Positions 24,141-38,165 of a stretch of 64,000 bases of DNA are shown here, piece after piece. This DNA comes from Siniperca chuatsi. Its lineage: Eukaryota > Chordata > Actinopteri > Centrarchiformes > Sinipercidae. The notes under the pieces were generated by a model that was not told where the DNA came from, made no database searches, and was given only the letters and a program-made list of their open reading frames with translations. Position 1 is the stretch's first letter. Every line of letters starts with the position of its first letter. The position numbers and the translations under genes were made by a program. The stretch is from positions 13,740,233-13,804,232 of the forward strand of contig NC_058052.1 in assembly GCF_020085105.1 (NCBI RefSeq). The letters are read 5' to 3'.

Positions 24141-25033
24141 GCCAACATTTTTGTAACTCTCCAAAACATAAAATCCCACAATCATACCCACAGTATGCAG
24201 TGATTGGCCAGGTATGCTGAGGTGTAAAAGTATAGGCTGGGTTTGAACTTCTCTCTCAAACTTTTGTTCATTCTTCATACAACTGCTTCTGTCGCTTTTC
24301 ATGTGTACAGCTGACAACATGAATGCCTTCAAGGAGCGACTGTGAATGGTGTATTATTATCCCAATTTGTACTAACCATTGTTTATTGGTTTGTTTATTT
24401 TGCTGCACAATAAGATAAACACATACACTTGACATTATAGGTAGGTTGAAAGAAAAGAGGGGCCCCTGAGGTACATTTTACCCCATGGCCCTCAGTAGGT
24501 CAGGGTGGTGGCCCTGGGTACAGCACCTTATTAAAGCTTGGTTGTAATATTGCACAATTTGATCCAGTTATGATGAATCCCTCAGATGTTTTGTCTAGAA
24601 AAATGCAGAGAAATTGTGAAAAATTCCGATTACAATTTACCAGAGCCCAAAGTGATGTCTTCAAATATTTTGTAGCAACCAACAGTCCAGAACCCAAATA
24701 CATTTCCAATCATATAAAACAGAAAAAATAGCAAATCCTCACATTTGAGAAGCTGGTGCCTGCAACTGTTTGGATAAATGAAGATTTATCAATACAGTAG
24801 TTGCCGACTGATTATCTGTAAATGACCAATTGAGTAAATGACCAATCAAGGCAGTAGCTTGGAGTTCATGCTAACAACCCGGTGATGACATAAGATCACT
24901 AGTCTTCTATGAATAGTCAAATCTGTCAAATAGTCAAATAGTCATGTACCATGTGTAAGTGTTAAAGTGGTTTAACTGGCTGACCAAGTAACTGACAAAA
25001 TAAAGGAAAAGGCAAAAATCTTTATTTCACAAA

Positions 25034-25260
25034 ATACCTGAGGTGGAACTTAACTACAGTTACTCAAATACAAACTTGGTACTTGTTCTTTTCTTGAGTA
25101 TTTCTACTTAATGAAACTTTATACTTCTACTCCACTACATGTAATTGACAGCTATAGTTACTAGTTACGTTGCAGATTCAGATTTTATATCCAAAACATA
25201 TGATGATCTTATGAGATATGATGCACTGTATTATTCAATACAATTACAATGCATTACAGA
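25034..25260. repeat. Fragment related to the element at 36580-37377
   Basis: CAGTTACTCAAATAC, TTGAGTATTTCTACTTAATG and CTTCTACTCCACTACATGTA are characteristic pieces. The same family appears at 36580-37377 and 53735-53960. Confidence 0.55.
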
Positions 25261-25899
25261 TTCAAGTACTGAGGCATCAGCAGTAATAATCTAATATTAT
25301 ATATAAGATAAAATAGAAGGGAAATTGTTGCAGTTGCAGTACAGAGTGGGAAAGAGTGCAAATATAAAGAGTGCAGATATAAAATGTCAGTAAAGGTGTA
25401 AATATGAAAATATCAATAACAGATCAAAAATCCAAAATATGCACAAGGTTAACAAAAGGATCATAAGTTAATGACAAGTGGCATATAGCTATGTATGTAC
25501 ACTATCAAATCTCAAGTACAGTTAAGTGTATATGGTTCATTCACAACCTTCAATGATTATGTCCATGATATTGCAGGCATTGTCCCATTATTACACATTA
25601 TATAACAATGACGGGACATTTTTCTGCATTGAGTGTTTTGCTTTTTTAAGTTACACTTATTTACTTTTACTTGCACACAGGAGACACGTGTAGCTTTAGT
25701 TTCTGTAAATGTTATTAATAGAAAAAAAAATCTAAGAAACTGGGGGAAATTACAGCTGATCCTATATGCTCCCCGCCCTCATACAGTCTGCTTCGGGTTA
25801 ACAATTTACAGGAGCCATAGCTTATTTAACTGCAAATTACACGATGGCAGAGATAGCCTGTCCTTGATATCATTATTTTGACTGTGTGTGTGTGGGTGG

Positions 25900-26136
25900 G
25901 TGCATCACATCAGGTCACCCCCTGGTTAACCCTCTTGCAGGGCAATGGGCAAGTCTGTGTGTTCCTCCCACAAGGCTGCACATTGTCCTCAGACCGGCCA
26001 GCCAGCCAAGGTTACACAGCCGTTTTATCTCCCCGCCTTTAAAGGTAGGCATCCACGGCGCACAGCCGCATCTCTCCGTCCACACTCTACACATCGCTCT
26101 CTGCCTACCGCGACCGGACGGCTGGGTGACTTTATG
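25900..26136 (+). promoter_or_regulatory. ELOVL5: Probable ELOVL5 promoter and non-coding first exon
   Basis: This is the only GC-richer, CpG-bearing patch between GCLC and the first ELOVL5 coding exon. A good donor (ATG then GTAAGG) at 26137 would join the non-coding exon to the acceptor at 30318. A nuclear-receptor half site AGGTCA (25912-25917) and an imperfect sterol-element-like TCACCCCC (25916-25923) are present. Both are weak evidence on their own. The exon start is unknown. Confidence 0.45.
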
Positions 26137-29100
26137 GTAAGGCTTTCTATTAGCCTATATTATTTTTAAAAAGGTTGCAGCGCGCATGGCGTCTGTAGGC
26201 TATATGTAAGCGATATGTTTGGATGATGCTGGAGCGGTGACCTCTGCTGTTACCGTGTAGCCTGGATGCGATCGGCAGGATGCGATAAGTTTGTTTTTGT
26301 TCGTAATCTTTTTTTTTATTCCTCTCTGGAAGTTTCACCTATGAAATTAGAGGATGATGTAATGAGATAACCGCAGTCATCAGCTCGCACATCTTTTAGT
26401 TTAACCGGGCTGCTGCTTTTATACCGTACAGTGTCCTCCGCTCCGTAAAGCCCAGTTTAGATTACACGTGGGACCCCGATGGAAAATTACTTTTAACCGA
26501 TATTGTGGTGCAAAAAAGCGGCAGGACGCAGATTTAGCACAGTATCCCCCCATGCATTTGTCATGCATTCACGATACTGCATTATCAATAAAATACTTTA
26601 ATTTATATGTAGCTAGTTGTTAAACTATGTATGATTGATAGTTGTCAGTATTGTGACAAACTTCTTCCTGGTGAAAACTTTTGAATGTTGCTTTTGCTGC
26701 TGTCTCAGAACATTTTGCATGTCAAATAATAATAAATCTATATAGGCCTACTATACTATAGCCTACATTATACTAGTATTATGTATTCCTTCATTCTCAA
26801 TACTCATCTACAAGACATGACACTGTGCAGTATAAACTACACTTGCACTAATCATGTTCCATGTAGAATATTTCCAGGCACGGTATGGTCCTAGTTTTCA
26901 GTTCAGTTAGTTCAGTTTTTCATTAAAAGTTGAGATATTTACATTTTATTACTTTATTTCTTATCTACTTTATTTCTTCTACTATCTATGTATCTATACT
27001 ACACTATACTCTTACCAGGGATGGGCAATAGCATGAAATCCTCTATCATGGTATATGTAATTTTATATCGATATATATCTTAATTTGCAATTGATGAACT
27101 GATGAATGGGATGTCGTTTTTTATTAAAATAACCTTAACAAATTCAAGCACATCATCACATTGATACAAAAATCATTTAAAAATCCAATATGACAATAAA
27201 GAAGTCCTGCTTATTGATTTGCAACATTGCCCACAGTGGCCTAATACTAGATTTTAAAGGGAGAGCTTGCTGTATATACTGTCACAACCCTAACTTTTAC
27301 AGTATATTAGTGCAGTACATTAGTGTTTTGGGAAGATCCAGCCCCTTCTTTGATAGTTTAGACGTATTTTGCAGCATTTAGCTAGCAAAGACTCACTAAC
27401 TGGCTGCTAACATGCTCTCCTGTTGTGTGCTCTGATTGAGGCCTTGCAGATTATCATGTTTTGGTGCAGCCTAATGCATCTCGGATAATTAGAGCATGGA
27501 CAGTACTGTACTGGGGCTGATCAGAATAAGCCATATTTTGCTCCTGTAGACAAGTGATTATGGACGAATGCAACTATCAGTAAAATGCTATTTGTTGTCT
27601 GGGCAACAGTTCGCCATAACATGCAGAGTTTGGTAAACTGGGATACATATTGCACAGTGTTTACAAGGACGTTTTTCAGAAGTTCTTCTTATTACATAGT
27701 ACATGTTTGTTTGTTTGTTGTTGATGATTAAAATATTACTATTCACAGGATTTAAGTGAATACGTCTTTATATATATATATTAAAAGACATGTACTGAAT
27801 GCATGCTGGTGTGCCCCATCAGTCATATTTCAAATGACTGTATATAAGAGCTGCATGCAGATTGAATTGAGATGCTTTAGCTAAATTTCATAGATGTACT
27901 CACATTTCTGTATGTAAGGTCCAATGTTATTCTGTTAACCCGTGAAGCTATGTTTTACACAATTCTGAATTGAGCCAAAAGATTGAAACCCATCTGCAAG
28001 TCAAAATCAGCTTTATTTATTTTGTTCAGGAATGTGTGTCTTTGTTGGAGAAACAGGCCCAACGTACAGACGTTCACATGGCTCTCCATCATATACAGTA
28101 TAAGAGCCACAATATCTCACATCTGAAGGAGGCGTTATGGAATGAAGACATACACAGAGCAGACTAGGGTCCATATTTTGTCTTGTGTTATGTTTCCAGC
28201 TTTAGACGCAGGTGTAGAGACTGTCCAGTGGTGCAGCCGTCTGATGCAATTGAACTAAATTTAATGTATATCTCGGAAACATGTCAGTGGAAATAAAGAA
28301 CACAGACATACTGCGATTTCTGTGGCTGCCAGGAGGCATTTTTTGTGCAGTGATACAGCAGGGTCTTGCAAGCAATATAAAGGCCTGCAGGACTGTGCAA
28401 ATACCACTGGGGTGATAATGAATAAAGAGAGTGTGCCTGAGAGTTATCAGGTTTACATTAAGAAAATCAGCTGCACGGATTTGTACAGCTTTTGCTCTGC
28501 AGTGTGAATAATCTTGTCAACTTTATATGAGATTTAAAAACCAGAATGTTCCATAGTTGCTATTACAAAGTTTGATTTAAAGGAGGCAAGTATTTGAAAC
28601 ATATGTTCATGTAATATGTTTGTCCAGGCGTAGATGTCAGTCAAAATACTTCCTGTAGTTTAATAATGAGTTAATAGAGAATGGACAAACAGGCTTGAGA
28701 ACAGACCTGGTAGTAATGATAATGATCCTGCTGTAAACATCCAGACGTTCAGACACTCGTGTAAATGGCCGTCTGCTTTATATCACAGGGTTGATGTGAC
28801 TGTCACAAGCACAGCGGTGGAATCTAATATTATATTGTAAATTACATATACTGTTTATGGGAAACGTACTTAACCTCTGGGGAAAATACAGAGAAAAACT
28901 GTACTTTTCGACTTTTCTCTGACAGACAGTTGTTTAAATCAATACTGGATATACCAACCATGTGTTTGAAACGCTCACAAAGAACAAAGTGATCAACACA
29001 TGCAAACGATAACGCACCACCACAATTTGTCAGCTTTGCTGAGAGAACGTGCACAAAGGTTTAGAGAGGTTTTTGTCAAAGTAAATGTAGCAGCACTGCC

Positions 29101-30318
29101 TGGGCCAGACAAGATTCTGCAGTTATTAAAACCTGGAGCACATCGCCGCTAATAAATGTACACATTTCGACATCCTCAGTACCTTCAACAATCTAACAGC
29201 CAGAGGAATGCCTGTATAACAGTCTTAACCGGATAGAGATGTGGTTATCGTCTGTACACACCTGCCTGCTGGCTTCTTGTTTCATGTCTCACAGTGAGAA
29301 GTGGCCACATTTGATCTGTTGTCTGAAACCTCAGGGATGTGAGGGATCAGTTATTGGGACATGGGACGTAACATGGACAGGCTGGAGCACAAACAGACAT
29401 AAAAACAAATGTATAAAGACAGTAACACTGGACAAATACCAGACTAATGACCAACTAGCATCAGTGGTAAGAAATAGAGTTATGATTTCAGCTGTTGTCT
29501 TATGTGGTTATGATAGGAATATATCAAAACTGACAACTTGGAGTTACATTTTCTTATTTAATCACTACTTAGAGTAAATCATAATTTGCAGAAGACTATG
29601 TTGTTATGATCACTAAGCCGTCAAGCCCTCTTTCAGGCAGATTAATTAAGCTTATCATACTTAAAGCTGGACTAATCATTATTTTCATACAAAAAATGGG
29701 TCAAATGACCATGTGTAACACAGACAAATATCACCAGACTTTGCAGTTCTTCTCAGATCTGCAGAGCGTTTAAGCATCTTTCAGCTCCTTGTTTTGGTTT
29801 TACAGCTTTAGTCACTCTCATCAGCGTTGTTACCAGCCGCTCTTTTCCTCAAAAAAAAAAAGCTCTGATAAACTCGCTGTACACTACCTGCTCCAAGTGA
29901 CAGACAGACAAAGTTAGCAACAAGCTGGTGAACATAGTGGATCATGTAGCAGCTAAAGAGCCAGATATTTCCCTCAGGAGTTGGTGGAGACCAAAACAGA
30001 ACTAAAAAGAGAATGACAGTTGGACTTACATTCATCAGGTCACCAGAAACATGACTCCAAATGAATGCTAATTTGCTCCGTATCTACTGGATCTGTACTC
30101 AAATGTTTGCCTACACGTTCGCCATATCAACTTTAAAAGGTGTATTATCTGTCAATCATGTAGGGCTATGTGATGTTCAGCTTGTTGTGATGCCCTGTTC
30201 TTAAGTGGCCAAACAAAACAGACTTGTGCTGCTTTAAATTGTTTTTAATTAAACATTACAATGGATGTAAAACATGTAATGAATGTGAGTTAGCTTTCTT
30301 TATGCGCTCTGTTTTTAG
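26137..30318 (+). other. Putative ELOVL5 intron 1
   Basis: No coding exon is seen. A repeat-like stretch starts near 27018 (GGGATGGGCAATAGCATGAAA). A dispersed family fills about 29560-30060 (GGTGGAGACCAAAACAGAAC), and its beginning is shared with 22970-23090. Confidence 0.45.
29560..30060. repeat. Dispersed teleost repeat
   Basis: The first part matches 22970-23090. The later part (CTCTCATCAGCGTTGTTACC, GGACTTACATTCATCAGGTC) is repeat-like and has no intact reading frame. Confidence 0.5.
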
Positions 30319-30325
30319 GTGACAA

Positions 30326-33300
30326 ATGGAGAGCATCAATCATAAAGTGAACACTTACCTAGAGTCATGGCTAGGTCCCAGAGGTAAGCCAAGTTTATAT
30401 TGTCATCATAGTAGCTGATGCAAAATGTGTTGCACCTTTCAAGTTCCACTGCTGTTACCTGTGAAGCCACTGGCCTCTTTATCTCCATATTTCAGATCAG
30501 CGGGTGCGGGGATGGCTGCTGCTCGACAACTACCTACCAACCCTTGCACTCACGCTCATGTACCTTCTGATCGTGTGGATGGGGCCCAAGTACATGAAAC
30601 ACAGGCAGCCGTACTCCTGCAGAGGCCCCCTGGTGCTCTACAATCTGGGCATCACACTCTTGTCCTTCTACATGTTCTATGAGGTAAACAGACTGCTCGG
30701 CACTGAGAGATGTGTTTAAGTAGGCCAAAGCAATCACTGCAACGTCACACTACAGACAGATTATAAAGGAGAAAGAGGAAACTGACCTGAACCAGAGCTG
30801 CATACTGACTTAAAACTCTAGTGTGTGAATATGACCAGATATATTGTATATATATTGATGTATGTTTAATTAAAGGAATATTTTGGACATTTTGGAAAGC
30901 ATGCTTCTTCGCTTTCTTGCCAGAGTTAGATGAGAAGATCAATACCACTCTTATATCTGTCTGTTAGATATGAAGCTAAAGCCACGTTAGCTTACCTTAG
31001 CATAAAGAAGACAACATCAAAAAATAAAACCACAACTTGTCGTTTTCACACTTTCATTTTTTCACTGTTTCCAGTCTTTGTGCTAAGCTAATCTAACAGG
31101 CTGCTGGCTCCAGCTACATAATTAACCTACAAACACAAGAGTGGTATCAATTCTTGGCAAGAAAAAAACAGTTAGAGTAGTTCCCAAAATGTCAAACTGT
31201 TCCTTTAAATATGAAGCTAAAGTCAGGAGATAGTTAGCTTAGCTTAGCATAAAGACTGGAAACAGATAGCCTGGCTCTGTCCAAAGGAAAAAAAAATCTT
31301 TTTACCAGCACCCCTAAAGTTTACTAATTAACACTATTTCTTGTTTGTTTGTTTGTGTAACAACAAGTTGTGGTTTTACTTTTTTAGGTGTTTTGTCTTG
31401 CTGAGCTCTCTATGCTAAGCTAAGCTAACATAGCTGCTTTATATTTAGAGACGGGTATGAGAGTGGTATCAATCTTCTCATCTGACTCTCAGCAAGAGCG
31501 CAAATAAGCGTATTTCCATAAAAATGTTGAACTATTTCTTAAACACTTGGTTCTGATTAGGGCCTGTGGCTACTGACGTCTCTCGCTGAAAGCTACCATG
31601 AGTGACAATGCTATCAGGGAGTGAGGGACACAGCTGCACTAAACAAACATGGAATTGCATTCTTATTTGGCAAGGTGGCAGAGTCTGAGCTGAATTTGCT
31701 GTTTAAGTTGTTGCAAGTGCCCAGACTTATAGTGATCACACTTATAGTGATCATATCTGTTGTTTTGTGTAGCTGTAAACACCAGGAACTAAACACATGT
31801 TAAGTCCAAAGTATCTCCTGTACTCTCCCCATCCAGCTGGCAGAACAAGCTATTTGTCTTTCTGTCTGCATTGCGTAAGGCCCCAGTCGACTGCTGGCTA
31901 TTTCTTTCATTAAACTCTGTACTCTGACAATGCCCCAAACATGGGGTGAACTTCAGTCCAAAATCAATGCCACCTGATGTGAATCAAAGTACAGGGCAGT
32001 TTGGTTCTTGTCAACTTTCCAGGGCACAGCGGTTCATCACATAATGATTGTGATTAAAGCTGATTGTGATTAATTTTGTTTATTTATAGGCTGACTAATG
32101 CCACTGTAGGTTTGAAGAAAGAATCAACTCAACTTTATTTATATAGCACTTTACACACAACACAGTTGATCCAAAGTGCTTTACAGCACACAGAGAAAAA
32201 AACAATAAAGAATGAAATAAACACAAGAGAAGAAAAGTCAGATTTATGATAATAAAAATAATAATAACAACAATAGTAACAGTAAAGGCACATGGTTACA
32301 CAGAGCCCTTAGTGACAACACAGACCTGTTGAGACTTCAGAGGAAATACCTGGGCTGGTTAAGTTAGGCATAGTTAAAGCCTGGTGAATAAAAGTGTGTT
32401 TTAAGGTGATCCTTGAAAATCACAATAGTGGAGGAGGATCGGATGGTGGGAGAAAGAGATTTCCATAGTTTGGGGGCAGCGATATAGAAGGCCCTGTCCC
32501 CATAACACTTAGTCCTGGACCGTGGGACAGACAGAAGTTTTTGGTCAGATGATGTCAGTTCTCTCACAGTGTGATATGGGGACAGGAGTTCTGTAATGTA
32601 AGAGGGAGCACGACCATTTAACACTTTGTAGACAAACATCAGGATTTTAAAATCAGTCCTGCAGCTAACAGGCAGCCAGTGCAGGGAGGCAAGAATGGGA
32701 GTAATGTGCTCCCTCTTTTTTGACCTAGTTAAAACTCTTGCTGCTGCATTTTGAACTAGTTGGAGATGGGATAGACAAGACTGGGTGATACCAAAATACA
32801 ACAAGTTGCAGTAATCAAAGCGAGAGGATATGAAGGCATGGATGACTTTCTCCAGGTCAGACGTACAGAGAATAGATCTGAGTTTGGAGATGATGCAGAG
32901 CTGCTTGAGGCTTAATTGTACTACCTGATTGATTTGTTTGACAAACTTCAATCCTGAATTGAATATGACTCCAAGGTTTTTTGCATGTGAGGGGGCCAAT
33001 GGGCCAAGATGAGGAGCAATAATGTTGGTCAAATGCTGCGGACCAATTGAAATAACTTCACTTTTATTCTCATTGAGCTGAAGAAAGTTTTCAGCCATCC
33101 AGGATTTGATGTCCAGTTATTGAGGTCAGTTAGTTTGTTGTAGTTATTAGGCTCAAGGGGGAGGTAGATCTGAATGTCATCTGCATAACAGTGGAAAGGT
33201 ATGTTAGAAGAGAAGAGGATTGGACCAAGTACGGAACCTTGGGGGACACCATAGGAGATGGGGGCTGAGGAAGAAATAGAGTTGCTAAGAGAGACATTGA

Positions 33301-36300
33301 GAGATCTGTTGGATAAATATGAAGAAAACCATTTCAAGGCAGAACCAGAGACCCCTGCCCATTGGTTTAATCAGTGAATGAGAATCGAATGATCTACTGT
33401 GTCAAAGGCTGCAGTTAGATCTAGGAGCAAGAGGTTGGAACCGTTACCTGAGTCAGCTGCTAGCAGGAGGTTGATTCAGTACTGCGAAGAGCTCTGAAAC
33501 CAGATTGGAATTTTTCAAAAATGCAGTTTTTAGCCAGGTGGGACAACAGTCGGTTAAAAACTACTTTTTCAAGGATTTTAGAAAGAAAGGGAAGTTTGGA
33601 GATAGGTCTGTAATTATTGAGGACTGAATGATCTAGATTCTGTTTGTTTTTAAAGTGGCTGGACAACTGCATGTTTGAAAGATTGGGGAAAATGGCTGGT
33701 TTCCAGGGAGTTATTGATAATTAAAAGAATGCTGGGGCAATAACTTCTTCGAAGAGTTTAGTTGGAATAATGTCAAGTGAACAGGTTGAGGTCTTCATAG
33801 AAGAGATAATATGATGACGTTCTAGGAGATGGATCGACTATTTGCAGATGGAATAATACTAGCTCTGATGTCAAAAAAAGTTTAAGAAATCCTCACATTT
33901 AGAGACTGATGCTTCTAAGCAGGAGGTGGGAGTGGAGGAGGTGACAGAATTTAACACACTAAAAAGTAACCTGGGACTATGACAGTTTTTGTCAATAATA
34001 TCAGAAAAGTATTGAGCCCTAGCATTTTTGACAGTGCAATACTTGATGTTTAAAAACCAAGCTTCAATTCACTTTGTTGCTGGTTCTTAACTGGTGACAG
34101 TTTCTTGGCTCTGAGGTTAGTTAGTGAAGCCTTTTACAGCAGCAAAGACAGTACTGAAACAGCATTAAGCCACACCATCTACGTGCATTTGAATATTTAT
34201 TCTTTAAAGGGGCACAGATTTTACACATACAGAGTAGTTTACTTGTCACAGGGAGTACGACTCAGCCTATGAACACAGCTGTATAATGTCTTTTGTGGCT
34301 GTTGTCAAGTCTGAAAAAATAACACTGATGATTTCAACTTGGACTTGGAGATTTCAAATTCCAAATAGAAAGTCTGTGTTACAAACTGGGTTTTTGGAGT
34401 GTGGAAGACATGGGCCTAAAGATGCTAATATCCTTGTTTCTGTCCAACATAAAATTCTTGCTGACATGGTGTGTGTGATGTACTGTTGTGTCTAATTTTG
34501 TAATATGTGTTGTGTCCTGTTTGTTTCGTGTGTTAAATGTTGTTCTGTCATTGCATGCATGTTTTAATTGTGATGGGACTGCAGATCAAAGTTTGCTTTG
34601 AGCTAACTCTGGTAAAATACATCAAATGGTAACATTTATGTTTAATATTGTACATGGTCCCTTACAAATAAATGGAATGAATAATTGAGTTTCCTTATGG
34701 GAAGTGTGGGACACATCATTTTTGGAGCTTGACCCATACGAGGGACTAAAAGTCAGGATATTTAGCCATTATTTCTCTACTATTATCTGTCTCTCGCAAG
34801 TTCCCCAACGTTATGGAAGGGCAATAAAAAAATCACTGGAGTACCACTTTAATATGCAAAAGTATAGGGAATATATGTAGTCACTGCACAGGTATGCAGA
34901 GTTAGATTGAGAGTATTTCAAACAGAAATTCCTGTATTTGCACTTTTCTTGGTCTACGTGTGTGTGTGTGTGTAAATGCTTTAAAAACATTAGATAAATT
35001 AGCTTCTGAATATCCATTCATCATTTATCTTAATGGCTTTTTCTTCAGCTTGCTACCACTGTGTGGCATGGTGGCTACAACTTCTACTGCCAGGATGCTC
35101 ACAGTGCACCGGAAGTGGATAATAAGGTGAGTTACTCAGATTTACACTCTTTTCTTTTCATTTGATCACACCGTTTACGTAATTTCATTATAAGCACATC
35201 ATTTCCCATTCTGTTTCTTGATATGATAACAGTACAGTAAATGTTTAAATACCAGTTACTGCAGCACAGCTAGAATATATATAATATTAAGCAAATTGTG
35301 TGTTTTTTCTTTCAAATCTTCTGCTCTGATTTCTATGGGCTGCAGAGACAGGGAGTCAATTTATTCCAACTCATGTCACCATGATGACTATCTTCAGTGT
35401 CTGTCTGAAGAGGTGAAAACAAGGCTCACTGCTTTTGCAGTTCTGCAGTGATTAAATAAAAAGTTTTATCAATGTGTCACTGCTACAAATTGCTTTATGA
35501 TTCATCCTGAACTTTCAAGGGCCTTCGGGACAAATGTCTGGTCTTCTTGTATGATGAATTATTTTAGTAGTTTTCAGATTTGCCATCTAACATTTTGTCT
35601 TTATATTGTATATTTGTTTTCTTCAGGAATATACAGGAGGTTTTTCTTTTCTTTATACTTTTAACAATTTTTGTTTTTGCCGTTTCTCCTCTCAGGTCAT
35701 GTATGTCCTGTGGTGGTACTACTTCTCCAAGATCATTGAGTTCATGGACACCTTTTTCTTCATACTACGAAAGAATAATCACCAGATCACCTTTCTCCAC
35801 ATCTACCACCACGCTAGCATGCTGAATATCTGGTGGCTTGTTTTGAACTGGGTCCCCTGCGGCCATCGTGAGTGTTTTAACACAACTTTGCCCTCCTGTG
35901 ACTCAAATCATTCCAGTAACCACATTTACTGTTTGGCCCCAAAACGAACTAAGTAATTCAAGTGCTCTAATGTGAAACCCATTAGCCCTGAAAACAGCCT
36001 GTTTTCCCCACAAAGCCTTAAAGGACACAAAATGAGACTTATTGCCCTGAACTCTGCTGCACTGTGTAACATACAGCACAGCAGTCTGCGAGTTATGAAG
36101 TTGTCAATTTTCTTACATTGAAAATCCTCTCAAAATCATAGATGTGCCTTTTATTATCGAATTAAATATAATGTGACATTTCTGATCCATAAACATGTTT
36201 TATTATTTATCAGATGTTAACTATATTATTTCTGTATTATTTTACTGTTAATGGCTTCTATTAATTTTGAACTTTGTAGCGATTGTTCCAAACAGAGCAG

Positions 36301-38122
36301 ACTAATGAAACCTTGGTTATTCCCTGTATGATCATTGCACTCCTGAATGCCAGTCACTTGCTATTCTCTGACTGTTATTGATCACTGTAGATGAATAACT
36401 TATTGTGTCTCTCTTCTGTGTCTCGTCAGCATACTTCGGTCCCACCCTAAACAGCTTTGTCCACATCGTGATGTATTCTTACTACGGCCTCTCAGCCATC
36501 CCAGCCATACGGCCGTACCTTTGGTGGAAGAAGTACATCACACAGTTACAGATGGTGGGTTCATCCTGTAGTTTCTTCCCAATGGTGGAAAAAGTATTCA
36601 GAACCTTTACTTAAGAAAAATGTTGCAATACCACAGTATAAAAGATACTCCATTACAAGTAAAAGTCCTGCATTCAAAAGCTTAAGTTAAAAAAAAGCAT
36701 TGTCAGCAAAATGTACTTAAAGTATCAAAAGTAAAAGTACTCATTATGCAGAAAAAAGGCTCATTTGATGGTGATGTATTATACATACATATACTGTATA
36801 CTGTACTGTATTATATTATAGGATTATTATTATTGATGCAATAATAATCTTTTACTGTTGTAGGTGGTTGAGGTGGAGCAAATTTTACATCCTAGAAATA
36901 TGTCAGTGCAATAATAATACTGTATTCAACCAGTTTTTACGTTTAAATTAATTTGTTAAAAAAAAAAAAAGCTCTTAAAAAGAGAGTCTATACATTGAAA
37001 CAAGAAAGAATGAGGCAGGTTGCTGCGGAAGAATTATGAAAAATGAAACTGTTTTAGAAAATACTTGAAACTGCATTTAAAATAGGTTGGAATATTCAAA
37101 TTGTTTCACTTTTATTAAAGAAAATATTTTAGAAATATTTTAGAAGCAGATCATATGTTTTGTGTGAAAAATCTTACTACTCTACTGTTAAGTAACTAGT
37201 AACTATTGCTGCCAAATAAATGTAGTGGAGTAAAAAGTACAATATTTGCCTTTGAAATGTAGTGAAGTAGAAATATAAAGTAGCATAAAATAGAAATACT
37301 CAAGTAAAGTAAAATACCTCAAAATTGTACTTATGAACAGTACTTGAGTAAATGTACTTAGTTACTTTCCACCACTGCTTCTTCCCTTCTTCACCTGTTA
37401 TCCTTTTCCAAATTCATGGGGGTGCAGAAAGTTGAAATAAAATGTATTGTCAGTCTTTGTCCTTTGGTTTGTATGAGATGATTGTTATGTTCACTTTACA
37501 TTGTGGAGCTGATGTTGCTTAGATGTTGGGAGCGTTCTTGGACTATTTTCTGCAACAACCTCTTTAGCTTTAATACAGTGCACACGCTTTTTCTGTCCAT
37601 GAGATATTTTAGGCTCTGGATCAATATTTCTATATGCTCTCTGGGTCACCTTCTCACTCTAGTATGTGTCTGCATGTGTGTGTCATGTTTCCTCCACAGA
37701 TCCAATTCTTTTTAACCCTGTCCCAGACAATGTGTGCAGTCATATGGCCATGTGGCCTCTCCATGGGATGGTTGTACTTCCAAATAAGTTACATGGTCTC
37801 ACTCATTATCCTTTTCTCAAACTTCTACATTCAGGTCAGTTGTTTTTCCATTTTTAACTGTTAATTATTGAGTTTAAAGTATATGTCTGGTGATATTTTC
37901 TTATTGTCAGAAAACCCCATGAAAAGACCAAAACAACTGTCTGAACACTTTATTTGAAGGGGTGTGCATAAGAATGACATGGACAGATAACTTTACTTGT
38001 TGCTAAAGTAACGTTAGCTAACCTAACCACATTGGTGGTGGTTGAGGTGAGTATACCCCCTTTACTGTGAAGTGCTTTGGGTATCAAGATAAAGCACTAA
38101 CATTATATAAATGTAACTAATC

Positions 38123-38165
<43 letters not shown>

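Noticed and set aside
29239-29577. 112-residue open frame in ELOVL5 intron 1
   Set aside because: No recognisable domain or splice context, and its 3' end runs into a dispersed repeat.
32364-33098. 244-residue minus-strand frame as a host gene
   Set aside because: Its sequence is the C-terminal part of a LINE reverse transcriptase, with shifted upstream frames and a LINE 3' tail.
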